From assembly GCA_033239525.1 (NCBI GenBank), contig BSYO01000008.1, positions 15,980,830-16,044,829 on the forward strand: 64,000 nucleotides of DNA. The letters are read 5' to 3'. A program made the position numbers and the translations under genes. Below are positions 48,501 through 61,800 of the stretch, one piece after another. Source of the DNA: Nepenthes gracilis. Lineage: Eukaryota; Streptophyta; Magnoliopsida; Caryophyllales; Nepenthaceae. The notes under the pieces were generated by a model. That model was not told the origin of the DNA and did no database searches. It was given only the letters and a program-made list of their open reading frames with translations. Each line of letters opens with the position of its first letter. Within the stretch, counting starts at the first letter, position 1.

Positions 48501-51500
48501 TTCGATAAATTCTGTGAATCGGTGGATCATCAACTAATGATTGGTTACACTACACAACAAAATGGAGTATTGCAAAGGAAAATCACACTGTCATGGAGTT
48601 GGCCAGATCAATGTTCCAGGAAAAGGAATTGCCTAATATGTTTTGGCAAAGACGGTCTATATAGTAGTCTATTTATTAAATAGGTGTCCAACAAAAGCAG
48701 ATATAAAACTTTTATTGAAACTTGGAGCAAACAAAAGCCTTCGGCTAAACAACAAAAAATCTTCTGCTGTATATGCTATACTCATGTTCTAAATGAGAAG
48801 AGGCACAAGCTGGAAAATAAGAGCGATAGAGGCATCTTCTTAAAGTAGAACTCAAAAACAAAAGAATGTCGTGTCTATAATCTAAAGACAATGAATCTTA
48901 TTACCAGCACAGATGTTGAGTTTGATGAAAATGCTACTTTGAGTTAGAAAGACAAAGAAATTAAGAAGAATCATATAAATATGCCTACACAACAACCTTA
49001 CGAGAAGGTGGTCGATCTTGAAACTGAAAGACCATGTATGCAAACTAATATTTTTACATTATCATCACCACTATAAGAAGCCTATTTTTTAAACTCTCCT
49101 CCAAAGAGGACAATGTCCTTAGAGGAGATATATGAAACTTGCAATTTGTCTATACTTAAGCATGATAACCTTGAAGTTGCATCTAGGCAAGAAGTATGGG
49201 CCAAAGCAATGGAAGAAGAGATTAAGATGATAAAAAAAATAACACATGAGAGCTAGTGGATCTACCCAAAGATAAAGAGATCATTGGGATAATGGATTTA
49301 TAAAACAAAGATAAATCCTAAAGGTTCGATATAAAAGTACAAGGCATTGTTAATAGAAAAGGGTTACTTGCAACTTTCAAGTATTGACTATTTTGAAACT
49401 TTTGCTGCAGTTGCTCACATAGACACAATAAAAGCACTAATAGCTCTTATTGCTCAAAAACAGTGGAGCATTTTCCAACTAGATGTCAAATCGGCATTCC
49501 TCAATGGGAAACTTGAAGAAGAACTGTATATGGAGTAACCAAAAGGCTTTACAACTGTAGAAAATGAAAATAGCCTTCAAACTAAGGAAGGCTCTATATG
49601 GTTTGAAACAAATCCCATGAGCTCGGTATAGCAAAATTGATGGATATTTCACCAACCAAGGATTTATGAAAAGCAAAAGTGAGCCAACTCTATATATCAA
49701 GTACCAAGGTCGAAACACTCTTATAGTCTCTCTTTATGTAGATGAGTTGATCGGTACAAGAAATGATGAAAAGATAATGCAAGAATTCAAGGAAGATATG
49801 ACGAAGACAACTGTGATGAACTTGGTCTGATGCACTATTTTCTTACAATGGAGGTCAATTAAGGGAGAGACAGCATATTTATTTCTCAAAAGAAGTGCAC
49901 AAAAGGTCTACTAAAGAAATTCAAAATAAATGGATACAAGATAGTTGCTACTCCACCTGTTGTAAATTAGAAGCTTAAGAAACCAGATGGATCTTCAAAA
50001 GTAAATGCTTCAATATATAGAAGCATGATTGAAAGCTTTTTGTATCTTACGGCAATTCGTCTTGACATCATGTACGCAACAAGTTTATTATTAAGATTTA
50101 TGCAAAGCTCGAGCTAGGAGTACTATGGAGCAGCAAAGAGAATCTTTGATACTGACAAGTTACCACGGATTACAATAATTGATATAATTCTACAGTTGAC
50201 TCAAGGCTACATGGTTACGTTGATAATGACTGGGCTAGATCAACGGGTGACTTGAAAAACACTTTGGGCTACACATTTTCACTCAAATCAGGCGTTTTCT
50301 CTTAGGTGTCAAATAAGAGATAGTAGCACAATTATCAGCAGAAGTAGAGTATGTCACTAGTACAACAAGTGCAAGTCAAGTAATATGGCTACAAAGAATA
50401 CTTGAAGACATTGGCGAACAATAAAAAGAACCTACCAAGATATATTGCGATAATAAATTAGCAATTACAATGTTAAAGAATCCAGTATATTGTAGCAGAA
50501 CAAAATATATCTCATCAAATGTTACTTTATCAGATAATCTGAAACAGGAAAAGAAATATAACTTTAATATTACAAGCCAGAAGACCAACTTATAGATATA
50601 TTCACTAAAACTATACCAAGATTAAAGTTCGAGTAGCTATAAAACAAGTTTGAAGTTTTAAAAATGTGCATCAAAGAGGAGTATTAGTTGGTGATGCACA
50701 TTCTAGAAGTTTCTCAATTATTAAAGGAATAAATTCCAACAAGCTCTAGAATTTCTAAAAACATGATATTTATTAGTTGATGATACATATTTACCTTAGT
50801 TCTAGACTCTTCATTAAGGAATTTGTTTAAGGAAGAATTTTAGAATATTTCATAAGGATAACTTTGTCTATAATATTTTAGAACATTCACACCTTTATTA
50901 TTACACCAACTTCATTCTCTATAAATAGGTGGAAGATGTATTTGTTGGGTGTGGAAAATCAAATCCAAAGTTTGTGAGAGTGGAACTCAACTCCTCTACT
51001 TTCTTATAGTCCACAATTTCTATACTTTCCATATTTTCTCCCATATAAATAACGCTCCCTTATTTCATTGGTTCTACATTTACTACCATCCTTTCTATTA
51101 AATTTTAACATATATATATTTTATAATTTTTATCTTTCTTTATTGTTGAATTTTGATGAAAGTGTTGTTTCCTTTCCTAGTTGAGATGGGTTCTATTGGG
51201 ACTATGATTAGTGTTATAACTATATGCTTGTTATTCATGATTTCATTAGCTTTGGGATTAAAAGATATCGCGCGACATGCTTTATTCATGGAGCTTGTTT
51301 TTCTCAGTGCGTGTCTCTATAGATTTTAGTCATGGATTTAGCATTCCAGCTCATGCAGCACATGCACCCCCGAGGCTACATCATTTGGGTAAAGCCACAA
51401 AAATCACACAAAAAGCAACCAAGGTGGCTAGCAAAATGCATACCTACATGAAAGATATGATCTATAAACATCCGGTCTGGTAAATAGGAGTGCCTCATAT

Positions 51501-54500
51501 GCAGTAAAGCTGTCCATCAAACATTGAGAGTAGGGATCTGTGACATGTTGCTTGCCTGGACGAATTGACTTCCAGTGCTCATCATCAGATTGTTTGCCAC
51601 CAATCTGCAACTATACTTGCTGTCACCTTCCACATTACCAACAACAGCTTCACCACCTCCAAATAGAACCCACCACCAAAACCCCTTCTAGCCCTCAAAA
51701 ACAAGAAAATCAGAGAACCGATTTGACCATATTCTCCTTCGGAGTCAATAATGGCACACAAGCCACAATACCATCAAAAACCACTACTTCAGCCGCCACT
51801 CTGGTGACCGTAGAAGATGACTGTACGCAAATCTGCCTATGAACTCCATAATGGCCTAAACTTGCAATTTTTTGAAATTCTAATTTTCTTCGTTGACCCG
51901 TAAAATTTGAATACTCATCACGTGGAGCTGTTTCCCTACCCTCATACCCAACCGACTTCTTTCCCCAAAACCCATGTAGACAATGACTATCCTCTAGACC
52001 TTCCCTTCAATCACGGGTCTCCTTGTCATGGCTCTGTTTCTCTATAGCCAAAAGAGAAGTTTTGTCTCTATTTTGACTTTGAAATGTAGAAAAATTTTCT
52101 ATTTTGTTTTGTCAATAGTTGGTTTGACATTAGCCTGTTTGGTCAATCTATTTTTTTCCGGCAAGAACACAGCTTCACTGACCCTGAAATTTGAGTACCC
52201 ATCGCCTGGAAGGCTGGAACCCTTTTCTTGCTGTCATACCTAGCTGAATTCCTTCTCTAAATCCCACCCAGCCTCAGGGACCACTCCCTAGACACCCCTT
52301 CAATCGCAAGTCTCCTGGTCATGACTCTTTTCACTATTAAGAAAATATTAATTCTCTCTATGCTGTCCTTGAAGCCTAGAACAACTTTGTTTGTCTGGTT
52401 TTGTCAATAGTTGGTTTGACCATGGCCTATTTGGTAGTGTAGAGTTTGGACCCACGACTTCCTTTCACCTTCCCAAATATAACCAGCTAGCAATATCTAC
52501 TTAATTTTTAATCACGGTGACTAACTCTTAATTGCCGAATAAAGGCATGGAATTTGATACACACGCGGAGTTGAATGATACTTGGCTTGCAAGCCCAACC
52601 AGGTTTTTATAATGTAATCTTTAATATTTTACTACCAACATTTCAATATTAACATAAAATAATGTGAGATAATATTTGCATAAATTCTATGAACTTACAA
52701 CACCTAGTCTTAGTCCTTCAATTGAGGCCCAGGTGAATTATATGGCTTGTGTCCATTCTAGGTACTTTGTGCAAGTCCTTTCTAAGTTCATTCAGTAGTT
52801 AATCAATTTAAAAACTGATTCAAGTTGAGTTTGAGGTTCGCACATAAGGCCAACTGAGCTCAAGTTCGTTTCATTAAAATTTGCCTAGCCTCAAGCTTGA
52901 TTATATGGTGTCAAGCCAAGATCAAGTATCAAAATATTTGGCTTGATATGACATTCTTACACCCTATATATACTATAGCTAGATGAAAAGGGGATGTGTG
53001 GATCATTCAGGATGAAGAGGCAAGTTTTAGTTGTGGGGCTCATTTTAGTGAATGTTACTTTCAAATGATATACTTCTACTAAAAACTATGATTCAAGTCA
53101 CAAAGCTGTGATGCAGGTGAAATTGCAAGTGACGTGAAACACTTGTTAAGCACTAGGAGGCGTGCTTGTGATTTTGCAGATGCCATTTTGATACAACAAT
53201 GACATGGGTGACGATGTAGCTGGTTATGTCGACATGGATGTCAACATTGTTAGATGTGTGTTGATTTTGTCAACGTCGGGCAACGATACTATTGATTCCT
53301 ACACCGATGAGGGGTGAAGTAATTTGCTTGGGTCGATGACATTGTACAGAGTACCAATGGGATTGGAGTCGTAGATGATTATGAAATCACAATAAAGTTG
53401 GGTTCAAGCACCTGATCAATTCATGGAGATACTAGGTTTCAATATCCATTCTTGGAAATCTCATTAAAGTCTAGAAACCTTTAGGGGAACCATGGAGTCA
53501 AGCTTTCCACCACCCCAAAGGTGCTTGTAGTGTATCCAACTAGATATCACCTAAGTGATCTACCATGTCATGGGGTACAGGATCTAGGGCTTGTTAAGAG
53601 GATAACATAGGGTCTTTACCAAGTCAATTGCTGAGTGGCCACCATCTAGCAGGGCCAAATGACTCCTTATATAGATAGTCGTTGGGCTAGATGTTATGAC
53701 ACTAGGTATGCATGTGGGATGGGTGATCATTTATGATAGTTGAGGGGTTGTCGTAAGTTGATAGGCGGACTCTGTGCCTTGATCTAGCTAAACGCTTGTG
53801 AGATGTGGCACGGTACTTATAGAACAGGGCAATACCATGCTAGCTGAAATTGAGGTCAAGGCTCCCGAGTATTTTATTTTGTTGGGAAAATGTTATCATG
53901 CTTGGGAGATCATAATGCGTTACTGAGCGAGTTCCCCTTGACTAGTTTCAAGAGCACTACTGACTTAGGTCTAGATAGCTTTGGCGTTGGGGACTATATC
54001 ATGGACACAAGTTGTGTGCGCTAGTAGGCTAGTGAGTGCCTTATGATGATTAAGAACAAGGGTACTTTGTGTTGAGATGCTAGGTAATGATTCAATATGT
54101 GGATGATTTAGTCAGGGAAGAGAATTTATCGAGGGGCTAATGCTAGCTCAAGGGTGAGCCAGATGCTGGGAAACATCAGTATGTTGTTAGTTGCTTGATT
54201 AAGAGTTGTGGGAGCCTTGAAGTTAAGGTTAACTGAGACTCATTAAGAGGGGTCCGATTTGTAAAGATTGAGTTGCTAAATGTTTGAGATGGGATCTCTA
54301 AATTCTTGAGTTGGGTAAGCATGGTATTGGCTTGGAGAAGTCTTGGCGGGTGTAAGGATGATTTCTTCTGTGTAAAATTAAATGCATGAATTAATGATGC
54401 TATCCTAGAGTATAACATACTATTATACCAGGGGAAATGAGATTTGATTGCACCAGAAATCAATCAATAACAATAGTCATAGATGTGGAATTCTTTTGAT

Positions 54501-57500
54501 CAAGGAGAACAAGTAGATACTCATCAAGGTACTCATGAACAAAATTTCCATGAAGCATATATACAAATCATTTCAGGATTATAACTTGAACTCCCCCCTA
54601 TTTTGGATCCTTCTCACATCAATAACTCAACCCTTACTCCCTATAGGTAGTTTTAGACAAGTTTCCTTTGAAATGGATGCTTGAATGCCAATTTAAATCG
54701 CGATATATAGCATGATACAATTTTTTTTTTTTTTTAATGTTTTGAGAGGCAAATGATAATTAGGCTATGCTAATGTCTTTCAAGGTATGTCTTTTGTGCT
54801 GTGATAGTTCTACACGTGTATGAGGTCAAATGAAAAGCTCACTTGTCAAATAAAAGAAGAAAAATTTAAGATCATCAATGAGAAAAAAACGTGTCTAAAC
54901 TTTGCAGAATCTCTAAACTCTGTCAAATATGCCCCAACTGAAACAAAAATTACCAATAAACCAGAATGATTAAGGTTTTCTTCTCATGATATTAGAATAG
55001 TCTTACTTGGATGAAGGGGAGACTTCATCATTGAAAATTTACAATCATGAGGAATAAATGTTGGGTGCAAACTCCGAAGAATTATTAAAGGCTGGAAATA
55101 TGATACTTTCAGAAATTTCTAGTCTGCCTCTTAAGAAACCAGTGGTGAAGCGCAATGCTTGAACTTTCCTTCTCTAGATCGTGTTATTGCTTGGATCATT
55201 AGATTGGATATATGGGAAGCTTCAAGGCTGGATATATATTGGAAGGGATAAATGCAATTCTGGGGAGCAATATTGGTTTCGGTTTGTGGTCTGAAGTTTT
55301 GTAGTGTTTGATGATTTAAGAATACGTCTAGGTAATTGGCAAGTGGAGGGTTATTTAAAAGAGGGACAATATAGTTGTGAGAGCCATAATTATTAATGCG
55401 TAACTACTTTTTAAGAATCAACAAATCTAAATAAATAATGACAACTAGCTAATTGAAATCAGATCAAGGAAGGGTAATGATGAAATAATGACAACAGCCT
55501 CATTGAAATCAGATCAAGGTAGGCCCTGATTCACATCATTATTTTTTTAGCGTTTATGTTTAAAAAGCATTCACTATTTCTATTATGCACTTTCCTTAAT
55601 TTTTTCTTTTTGAGAAAGTGTACACCAAATCAAACTTGGCCTCTTCCCATCAATAGGATTTTTCGTCTATATTTGCATGATTATCTATGATTGGTTCCTT
55701 CACATTATTTTTTGGCCTTCCAATACCTCTTCTTCCGGCAGCCATTTCTAAACTCTCTTATCTCCTAACATGCTCACTTAGGCTTCATTTCACTTGATGA
55801 AACCACTACAAGCACATCTTTGACATTTTGTCTTCCATTTTGTTGAGATCTGCCAAGCATCCAAGCACACCAAGTTGTATTGTTGGTAAGGAACACTTAG
55901 TTTGGTTGCAGTGACATTGACATTGACCAGTCACATTGACTTTCTCTAGTACATCATTATGGTATGAGCAATTATCTCAACATCTTTGTTCTCCGTCATA
56001 GCCATTGTCTGAGTTTGAACATTGCCCAACATTATGTCTTCACAGTATGATTAACCTATAGTCAGTTTATAATAATATCCTCTTACTGATATTCTCTAAT
56101 TATATATAATCTTTTTAGTGCTTATTCATTTATTGTGTTGATTTTGTAAGAAATATATTAATCGTTCATCTCATCTTTCGGAACCATAGGCCTAAGATAT
56201 TCAGAATTTTGAGCAACTATATTATGTAAATAATGTTCAAAAATATTTTTTTCCCTATTCTTTTACAATTAGCTTGTTTCCAAAAGATATATAAAAAGAA
56301 ATTCATGCTTATAAAGAAGCAATGAAATAATCCAAAAAACATGAAGAGTCACATTAAATGTCATGTAGAGTTATTCTGGTTGATTCTCTCTCCTCAAACC
56401 CTACAATCTTATTTCTCTGTGATGCTTTCTGTCTCTCTCATATGTGCATGGCAGAAAGTCATCTGGCTTTTCTCTCACTCTACTCCTGAGATGCTTTTCT
56501 GATTAGATTCTAGTGACTGATGAAATTGAGTGCTGTGAGGTAAGGTGACGAAATTGCCTTTGTTTGACCATATCTTGATAAGATTAGTACTACCCAAATG
56601 GCAAAATGGGGGAAAGATGTGGGGAGGAGATGACAAACAAATGGGGATGTCTATAAATGAGCATTCTGGTAGCATGTAGTTGCCTGTGGTGAATTTGCTA
56701 ATTTTCGGGAAAAGATATGGGGTTATCAATCAAATGATGGAAGCAGGAAATTTTTGGGTTTGTCCTTCAATGGCAAGGAAAGAGAGGGGAACTTGTTTCA
56801 AGATGCTGGATTGCAATGATTGCATGAGTTGAAGGAACAAACAAAGGCATTGGAAAGGAGGCTAAAACTAGTTAGTAAATGCCACAACCAAATCAAGTGC
56901 CAGCATTTACACTTATTAAACAAATCAATCATCTATTCTGAGTTGTTTGGTCTGAATTATAGTCATAAATGCATATTTGTGAGTAATGTAAATTGTGAGG
57001 ATTTCCATCATTGTAATTGGTGGTTGTTTTAGTTGAATTATTACCAATTGCAGGTCTGTAGATGGGTTTGGATAGTTAAGTAAATGGAAAATGGAAGAAA
57101 GAAAGAGACATAGGAAACTGAAAACATGGATGGGGAACTACTTTCAGGGAGTTCATTTTGCTGGATTTGAGAAAAGGCAAAATTTAATTATTATGGATTA
57201 CCAATCAAACATCCTTATTGTTTTCACTTAAGCTGAACACAAAGTAAAAACAGAACAAAACAAAGTAAACACAAAAAAAAATAAAAAGATGCCAAATGAA
57301 CCCTTAATTTTCATGGATTTTTCAGAACTACGTGATACATTTGCTGCTCAACGTGCTCTGATTCTTTAGCCCCATGGCTAAAAAATAAAAATACATGCAT
57401 GGAGACATGGACCACTCTACTATATGTCATCCTGTCTATGATGAATTGTGGAAGATAGTCATCACTCCTTATTTCCCACTAAGATGCTGTCAGTGGTATA

Positions 57501-58778
57501 CTAATAGTAACAGACACCGAGAGTTAGGCCTAAGGATTTATATATCAGAGTATTTAAGACTTCAAGCAGCCCTTTTTTTAACATTTAGTCAAATTTTAAA
57601 ACGTTTATGGTCTCTAATTTTGCCTTTTGGCATCTTCTTATAGAGGAATGTGCCTTGGTACAATAATAAGATCGTTTCATTATGACCTGGAGGTCACGGT
57701 TCAAACCACGGATAAAACTTCTTTTCAATATAGGAATAAGACTGTGTATATTTAACCTTTTCAGATTTCATAATATGGGAGTTGCATGTGCTGGTTCCTG
57801 CCAGCATTAGTTTCTCTTTGTCTTCTGAAATAACTCATGAGTTAGGATTCATTTATTGTCAAATTGCCTTTCTGAATTCCTATTTAACTTTGTTCTACTA
57901 TCATATATAAAATTTCCCAATTTAAATCTGTGCTTCATTGTGATCAGGTGGTAATCAGTTTAAATCACAGAATCAGCCTCCTTGCATTGAAGGGTAAGGC
58001 TATGTACATAGGTTCCTTTCTGCAGCCGGAATCTAAGAAACCTCACGCGCAATGCTACCCTTTTTCAATATGATGCTCTAGGCTGCTATATAATACATTC
58101 TTGCTGTTGTGTATTGTGGAATGTTCATTATTGTATTCCCTTTGTTTCCTTGTTTTAATTATTATTATTTTTTGCTTGTATTATTTGTTCTTTGTATGAA
58201 ATGTAGTTAGACTGTAACAGTATGTGTTTATCTTCAGGTAAATGTATATTCATCAAATCTCTGTAAATCTTATGGCATGCCTTTCTTCCTCAATTTACGT
58301 TTTGCAATCTGATTTCCAGCAATCATGGATGATAGGATCAGTGGAAAGGACATTTCAGAAGATGATATCATTGAAGTCAGTAACATTGCTATGCATTTTA
58401 TATTTGTTGTTTGCATATGATAAAAGACCTGATCAAACACTTTCTTTGACCACAAATCCTACAGATAATTCTAACTTGACAAGGGTAGCATGTTTAACAC
58501 TTTAACTTTGTGATTCCAAGTGTGCTGTCAACACACCCAAGAAAGGGGTAGGAATTGATTTGGTTTGCAGGCATTGCAAATATCAGTAACAAATTTAGGG
58601 ATTCCCCCACCCTTTTTTTGAAGAGTCACAACAAGCACAAACATTTCATTTGTAAGTGAAAAAAACTTCTAGAGAAGAGAGATGCTTACTCTCTTGGAAC
58701 CTGTATCAACGATCTGGGGATCAACCTATGATTTTGTCAGCAGTCAACTAACTTAGACAGTGCATGGCTGCCACCACC

Positions 58779-58822
<44 letters not shown>

Positions 58823-61800
58823 CTCTTCTTCCAGAGCTCGCCCCCAAACTTACAAGCAACAAGCAAACTTGCTATCATACCTATACACACTAGTGAGAAC
58901 TAATGCAAGTGAATCTTCACCTTTGTCCATCCCGTTTTAGCTTATAAGGTAAACCAGACAAATGATCACTGACCAAAAAGATCATCTCGGAGTCTTTGGG
59001 TCATCACGAGGAGCTACTATATCTCATGACATGGGCTCTTGGACTTAGGTTGCTGGGAACAGTATGAGCTATGATACATCACATAAAATAGATGTGCTAT
59101 ATCATGCCTTGTGTTATACAAAATGAATGCTAAGTTAATAGGAAATACCTAAGAGCTAAGCATTTTGTGATAAGTTCCTATAAAAGTCTGGAAAACATAA
59201 GGCAAAGATAAGGCCTTGAAGTTCTGAACTTGTCTTGCATAAAAGTTTGAAGCCTGCTTGCATTGTCATTGGTCTTGCCTTGTCCACTAATGTGCTGGAA
59301 TAATGTCTGACTAGACCTTTATTGTTCAAGGGATTAGTACAAAACTAATGCATTGTTATCATGAAAACAAATAGGCCATTGGTAGTAGGCCAAGAAGCTA
59401 TTTTTTATAATAATTTTGTGCTTTTGCTTCTTGGGGCTTGTCCTCAGGGGTTTAATGGCAGAAATGCAATATATTATTTGGGCAGATTAGGAAATGATTC
59501 ACTTATATGTTTGTTCTTTTGTTTAGGATGATTTCAGATTTAGATTTATCCCAGCATAGCAAAATGCAACGAAGTTATTATGCATCTATTTGAATTCAAT
59601 GGCTGCTGCAATTTTCTGTCAGACAAGGACATCTACTCCTACCATCCTCTACTTTTCTGGTTTCAACCTTCATCCTAAAGTATGAAACCTGAAAAGAAAA
59701 TGTTTGAAGTTTAAAAGAGTTAAAGGACGGCCTAGTATATTAGGCTTCCTCATTGCAATGTCAAGGATGGTTATGATGTACGCAACCTTTCACTTATGTT
59801 GCAAAGAGGTTTTGGTGGTTTAAATCCGTGACCTCCAGGCCTTGATTTAGCAATTTTGCCGTTGTGCCCAAGGATACCCTTGGATATTCATGAATTTAAC
59901 CTTCCATTGAATAATAAATTTGAAACTGTGGGAAATAAGTTAAATTTCAGTCATATGTAGTACTAGTATGAAGTTTATGCTGAAGTTGTTTCACAATATT
60001 TTGCAAATGATTTGGCAACCAATTACTAAATTGCTTTACAAGTATGAGTGCTATATGTGTTATGTATCCAATGACAATGGTAGTAGGAGGAAAAGACCAA
60101 TGATGATAATGGATGAAATATCAATGTTGGTATTGGTGGAGACTATATTAGTATTAGAAATATTGGACACAAATTTATTTTGCATACGATATCTGATAAG
60201 AAAATATTGGCCAGTAATGGGTATATCAGCTAACATTTAAATATCGGTCATGGATGAGAACATTGGTATCAGCATCGATCACGGTCATATTAGTATTAGA
60301 CATATCGGATAATATGTATTAATATTAGATATATCAAATAGGAAAATATTTTAAATATTGTAAGTTAGCAGCCTCGTATTGGCCAAATATCGGTTGTATT
60401 GTCCAATATTTTGAATATCGGTGTATATATCAGCTTTATTGGTCAATACGGAAGTATAATATTGCGATATTGTCGCGGTATCAGGAAATATTAATACTTG
60501 GGGGTCTTGATTCAGATACATATTGACTGATGTTTACATCCATGATATTGGTTGATATATTGTTAATACTTTGACATATTATAATTTTGCTGCAATATTC
60601 AAAAATATCAAATTGGGGTGCCTGATATTGGTATATAACGATATTTTGCATATTGGTCGATATTTTATTCCATGATGATGATGTGTTGGTGGGTGTCAAA
60701 CATTGATAATGATAGTTGTGGCTATTCCCACTTTGATCAGCTTGCATTTGCACAAGGAATGGCTATTCTTGTTTAAAAAATGGCCCCAATAACAGAATAT
60801 CTCGGTATAGGTTACTAATGGAGTAAATATTCCCTGGAATCAAACACATTGTAAGGAGTTATGGAATAGATTACTAATTATTTCCTTGAATCAAGCATGA
60901 ATCAAGTACATTATCAAATGATATATCATGAAAAGAATGCATTCATACGAAGCTAGAGCTAGCACTTAGGGAAAATGCATGAGTGGAAGGCTTGTAAGAT
61001 GGTTTAGGGCCTTTCAGTGCTTGAAATGTAGCTAAGAATGTATTTTCCTAATGTGAAGGAGATAAGAAGGGGATCAATAGACCCACGAAGATCTAAGAGC
61101 GAAGGTAGTCAAATAGGACTTGGTAGTCCTAAGTTTTTTGAGGGCCTTCAGGTGCTCAAAACTTGGCTCAGAATGTATTTTCTTAATGTGAAAGTGATAG
61201 GAAGGGGAGCAATTGACCTAGGAAGACTGAAGAGCAAAGGTAGTCAAATATGACTTGGTAGTCCCTCACTTTCGAACTACATTACCTTGGATCAAGCAGA
61301 ATGGTAAGAGATGATTGTTATTGATGGCCTAGCAAACTGACACCTATTGGTTTGTTGTTTCCTTCATAGTTGTAGGTATTATTGTTGCTGGCTGTGTGAG
61401 TTTTCAGGGAGCATGTCAAAGTACGCCAGACTTGAGGATCCTTTTTGTCTCTCTATCTATCTGTATGTGGGTGGGGTGGTTTGCTTTTTAAATATCTCTC
61501 TAATCTAGCTAGATTGAGTTGGACATAACATTTAATCTTAAAATTGTGAAGCACAGTGGAAGTGAGCTGGGAGATTGTGTTCCTTTGCCGTTAAAGTCAA
61601 TTAGCAATATGAGATTTTAGCTTCGGCCATTTATCATCATTTAGCTAGTTTGAGCTAGATACAACCTTAAGGAATTAGTCAGAGTTGTGAAGTGCAGTAG
61701 AATCGAGCTAGGAAATTGCTTTTGTTTTTGTTGTCATTTGCCATTATGTCATATCCTCATTTTTCTAAGGCAATGCTGCTTTAATAAACCAACTTTAATT

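Larger units (their letters stand above)
46201..51110 (+). mobile_element. Decayed Ty1/copia element
   Basis: The order is 5' LTR (about 46201-46606), primer-binding site, gag, zinc knuckle, integrase, RT, RNase H and 3' LTR (about 50682-51110). Integrase before RT is diagnostic for copia. Coding regions have many stops and frameshifts. The right neighbour of the CRM-like element begins only about 150 bp after it. Target duplications could not be confirmed because the LTR starts have decayed. Confidence 0.8.
18554..58319 (+). other. Giant first intron (about 39.8 kb) filled with transposable elements
   Basis: GT is at 18554-18555 and AG at 58318-58319 after 'ctgatttccag'. Joining the flanking exons completes an alanine codon (G+CA) and continues the protein as '[16 protein letters not shown]'. 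The intron holds four LTR retrotransposons or large relics, all on the + strand like the gene. It also holds minus-strand gypsy and LINE fragments, a Harbinger-like element, SINEs and a tandem duplication. That the two sides belong to one gene is inferred from phase and from the continuous family-like sequence; no transcript is available here. Confidence 0.7.

Noticed and set aside
27115..51110. Any autonomous retrotransposon
   Set aside because: Every gag and pol in the window has in-frame stops or frameshifts; the CRM-like copy is the best preserved but has at least ten stops and two base losses.
52438..57644. A hidden gene or complete element in the unassigned part of intron 1
   Set aside because: Short frames only, no splice-consistent coding run and no recognisable motif; kept as unassigned.
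61038..61253. 71-codon frame as a small gene
   Set aside because: It spans two copies of a 135-bp tandem duplication and repeats its own sequence.
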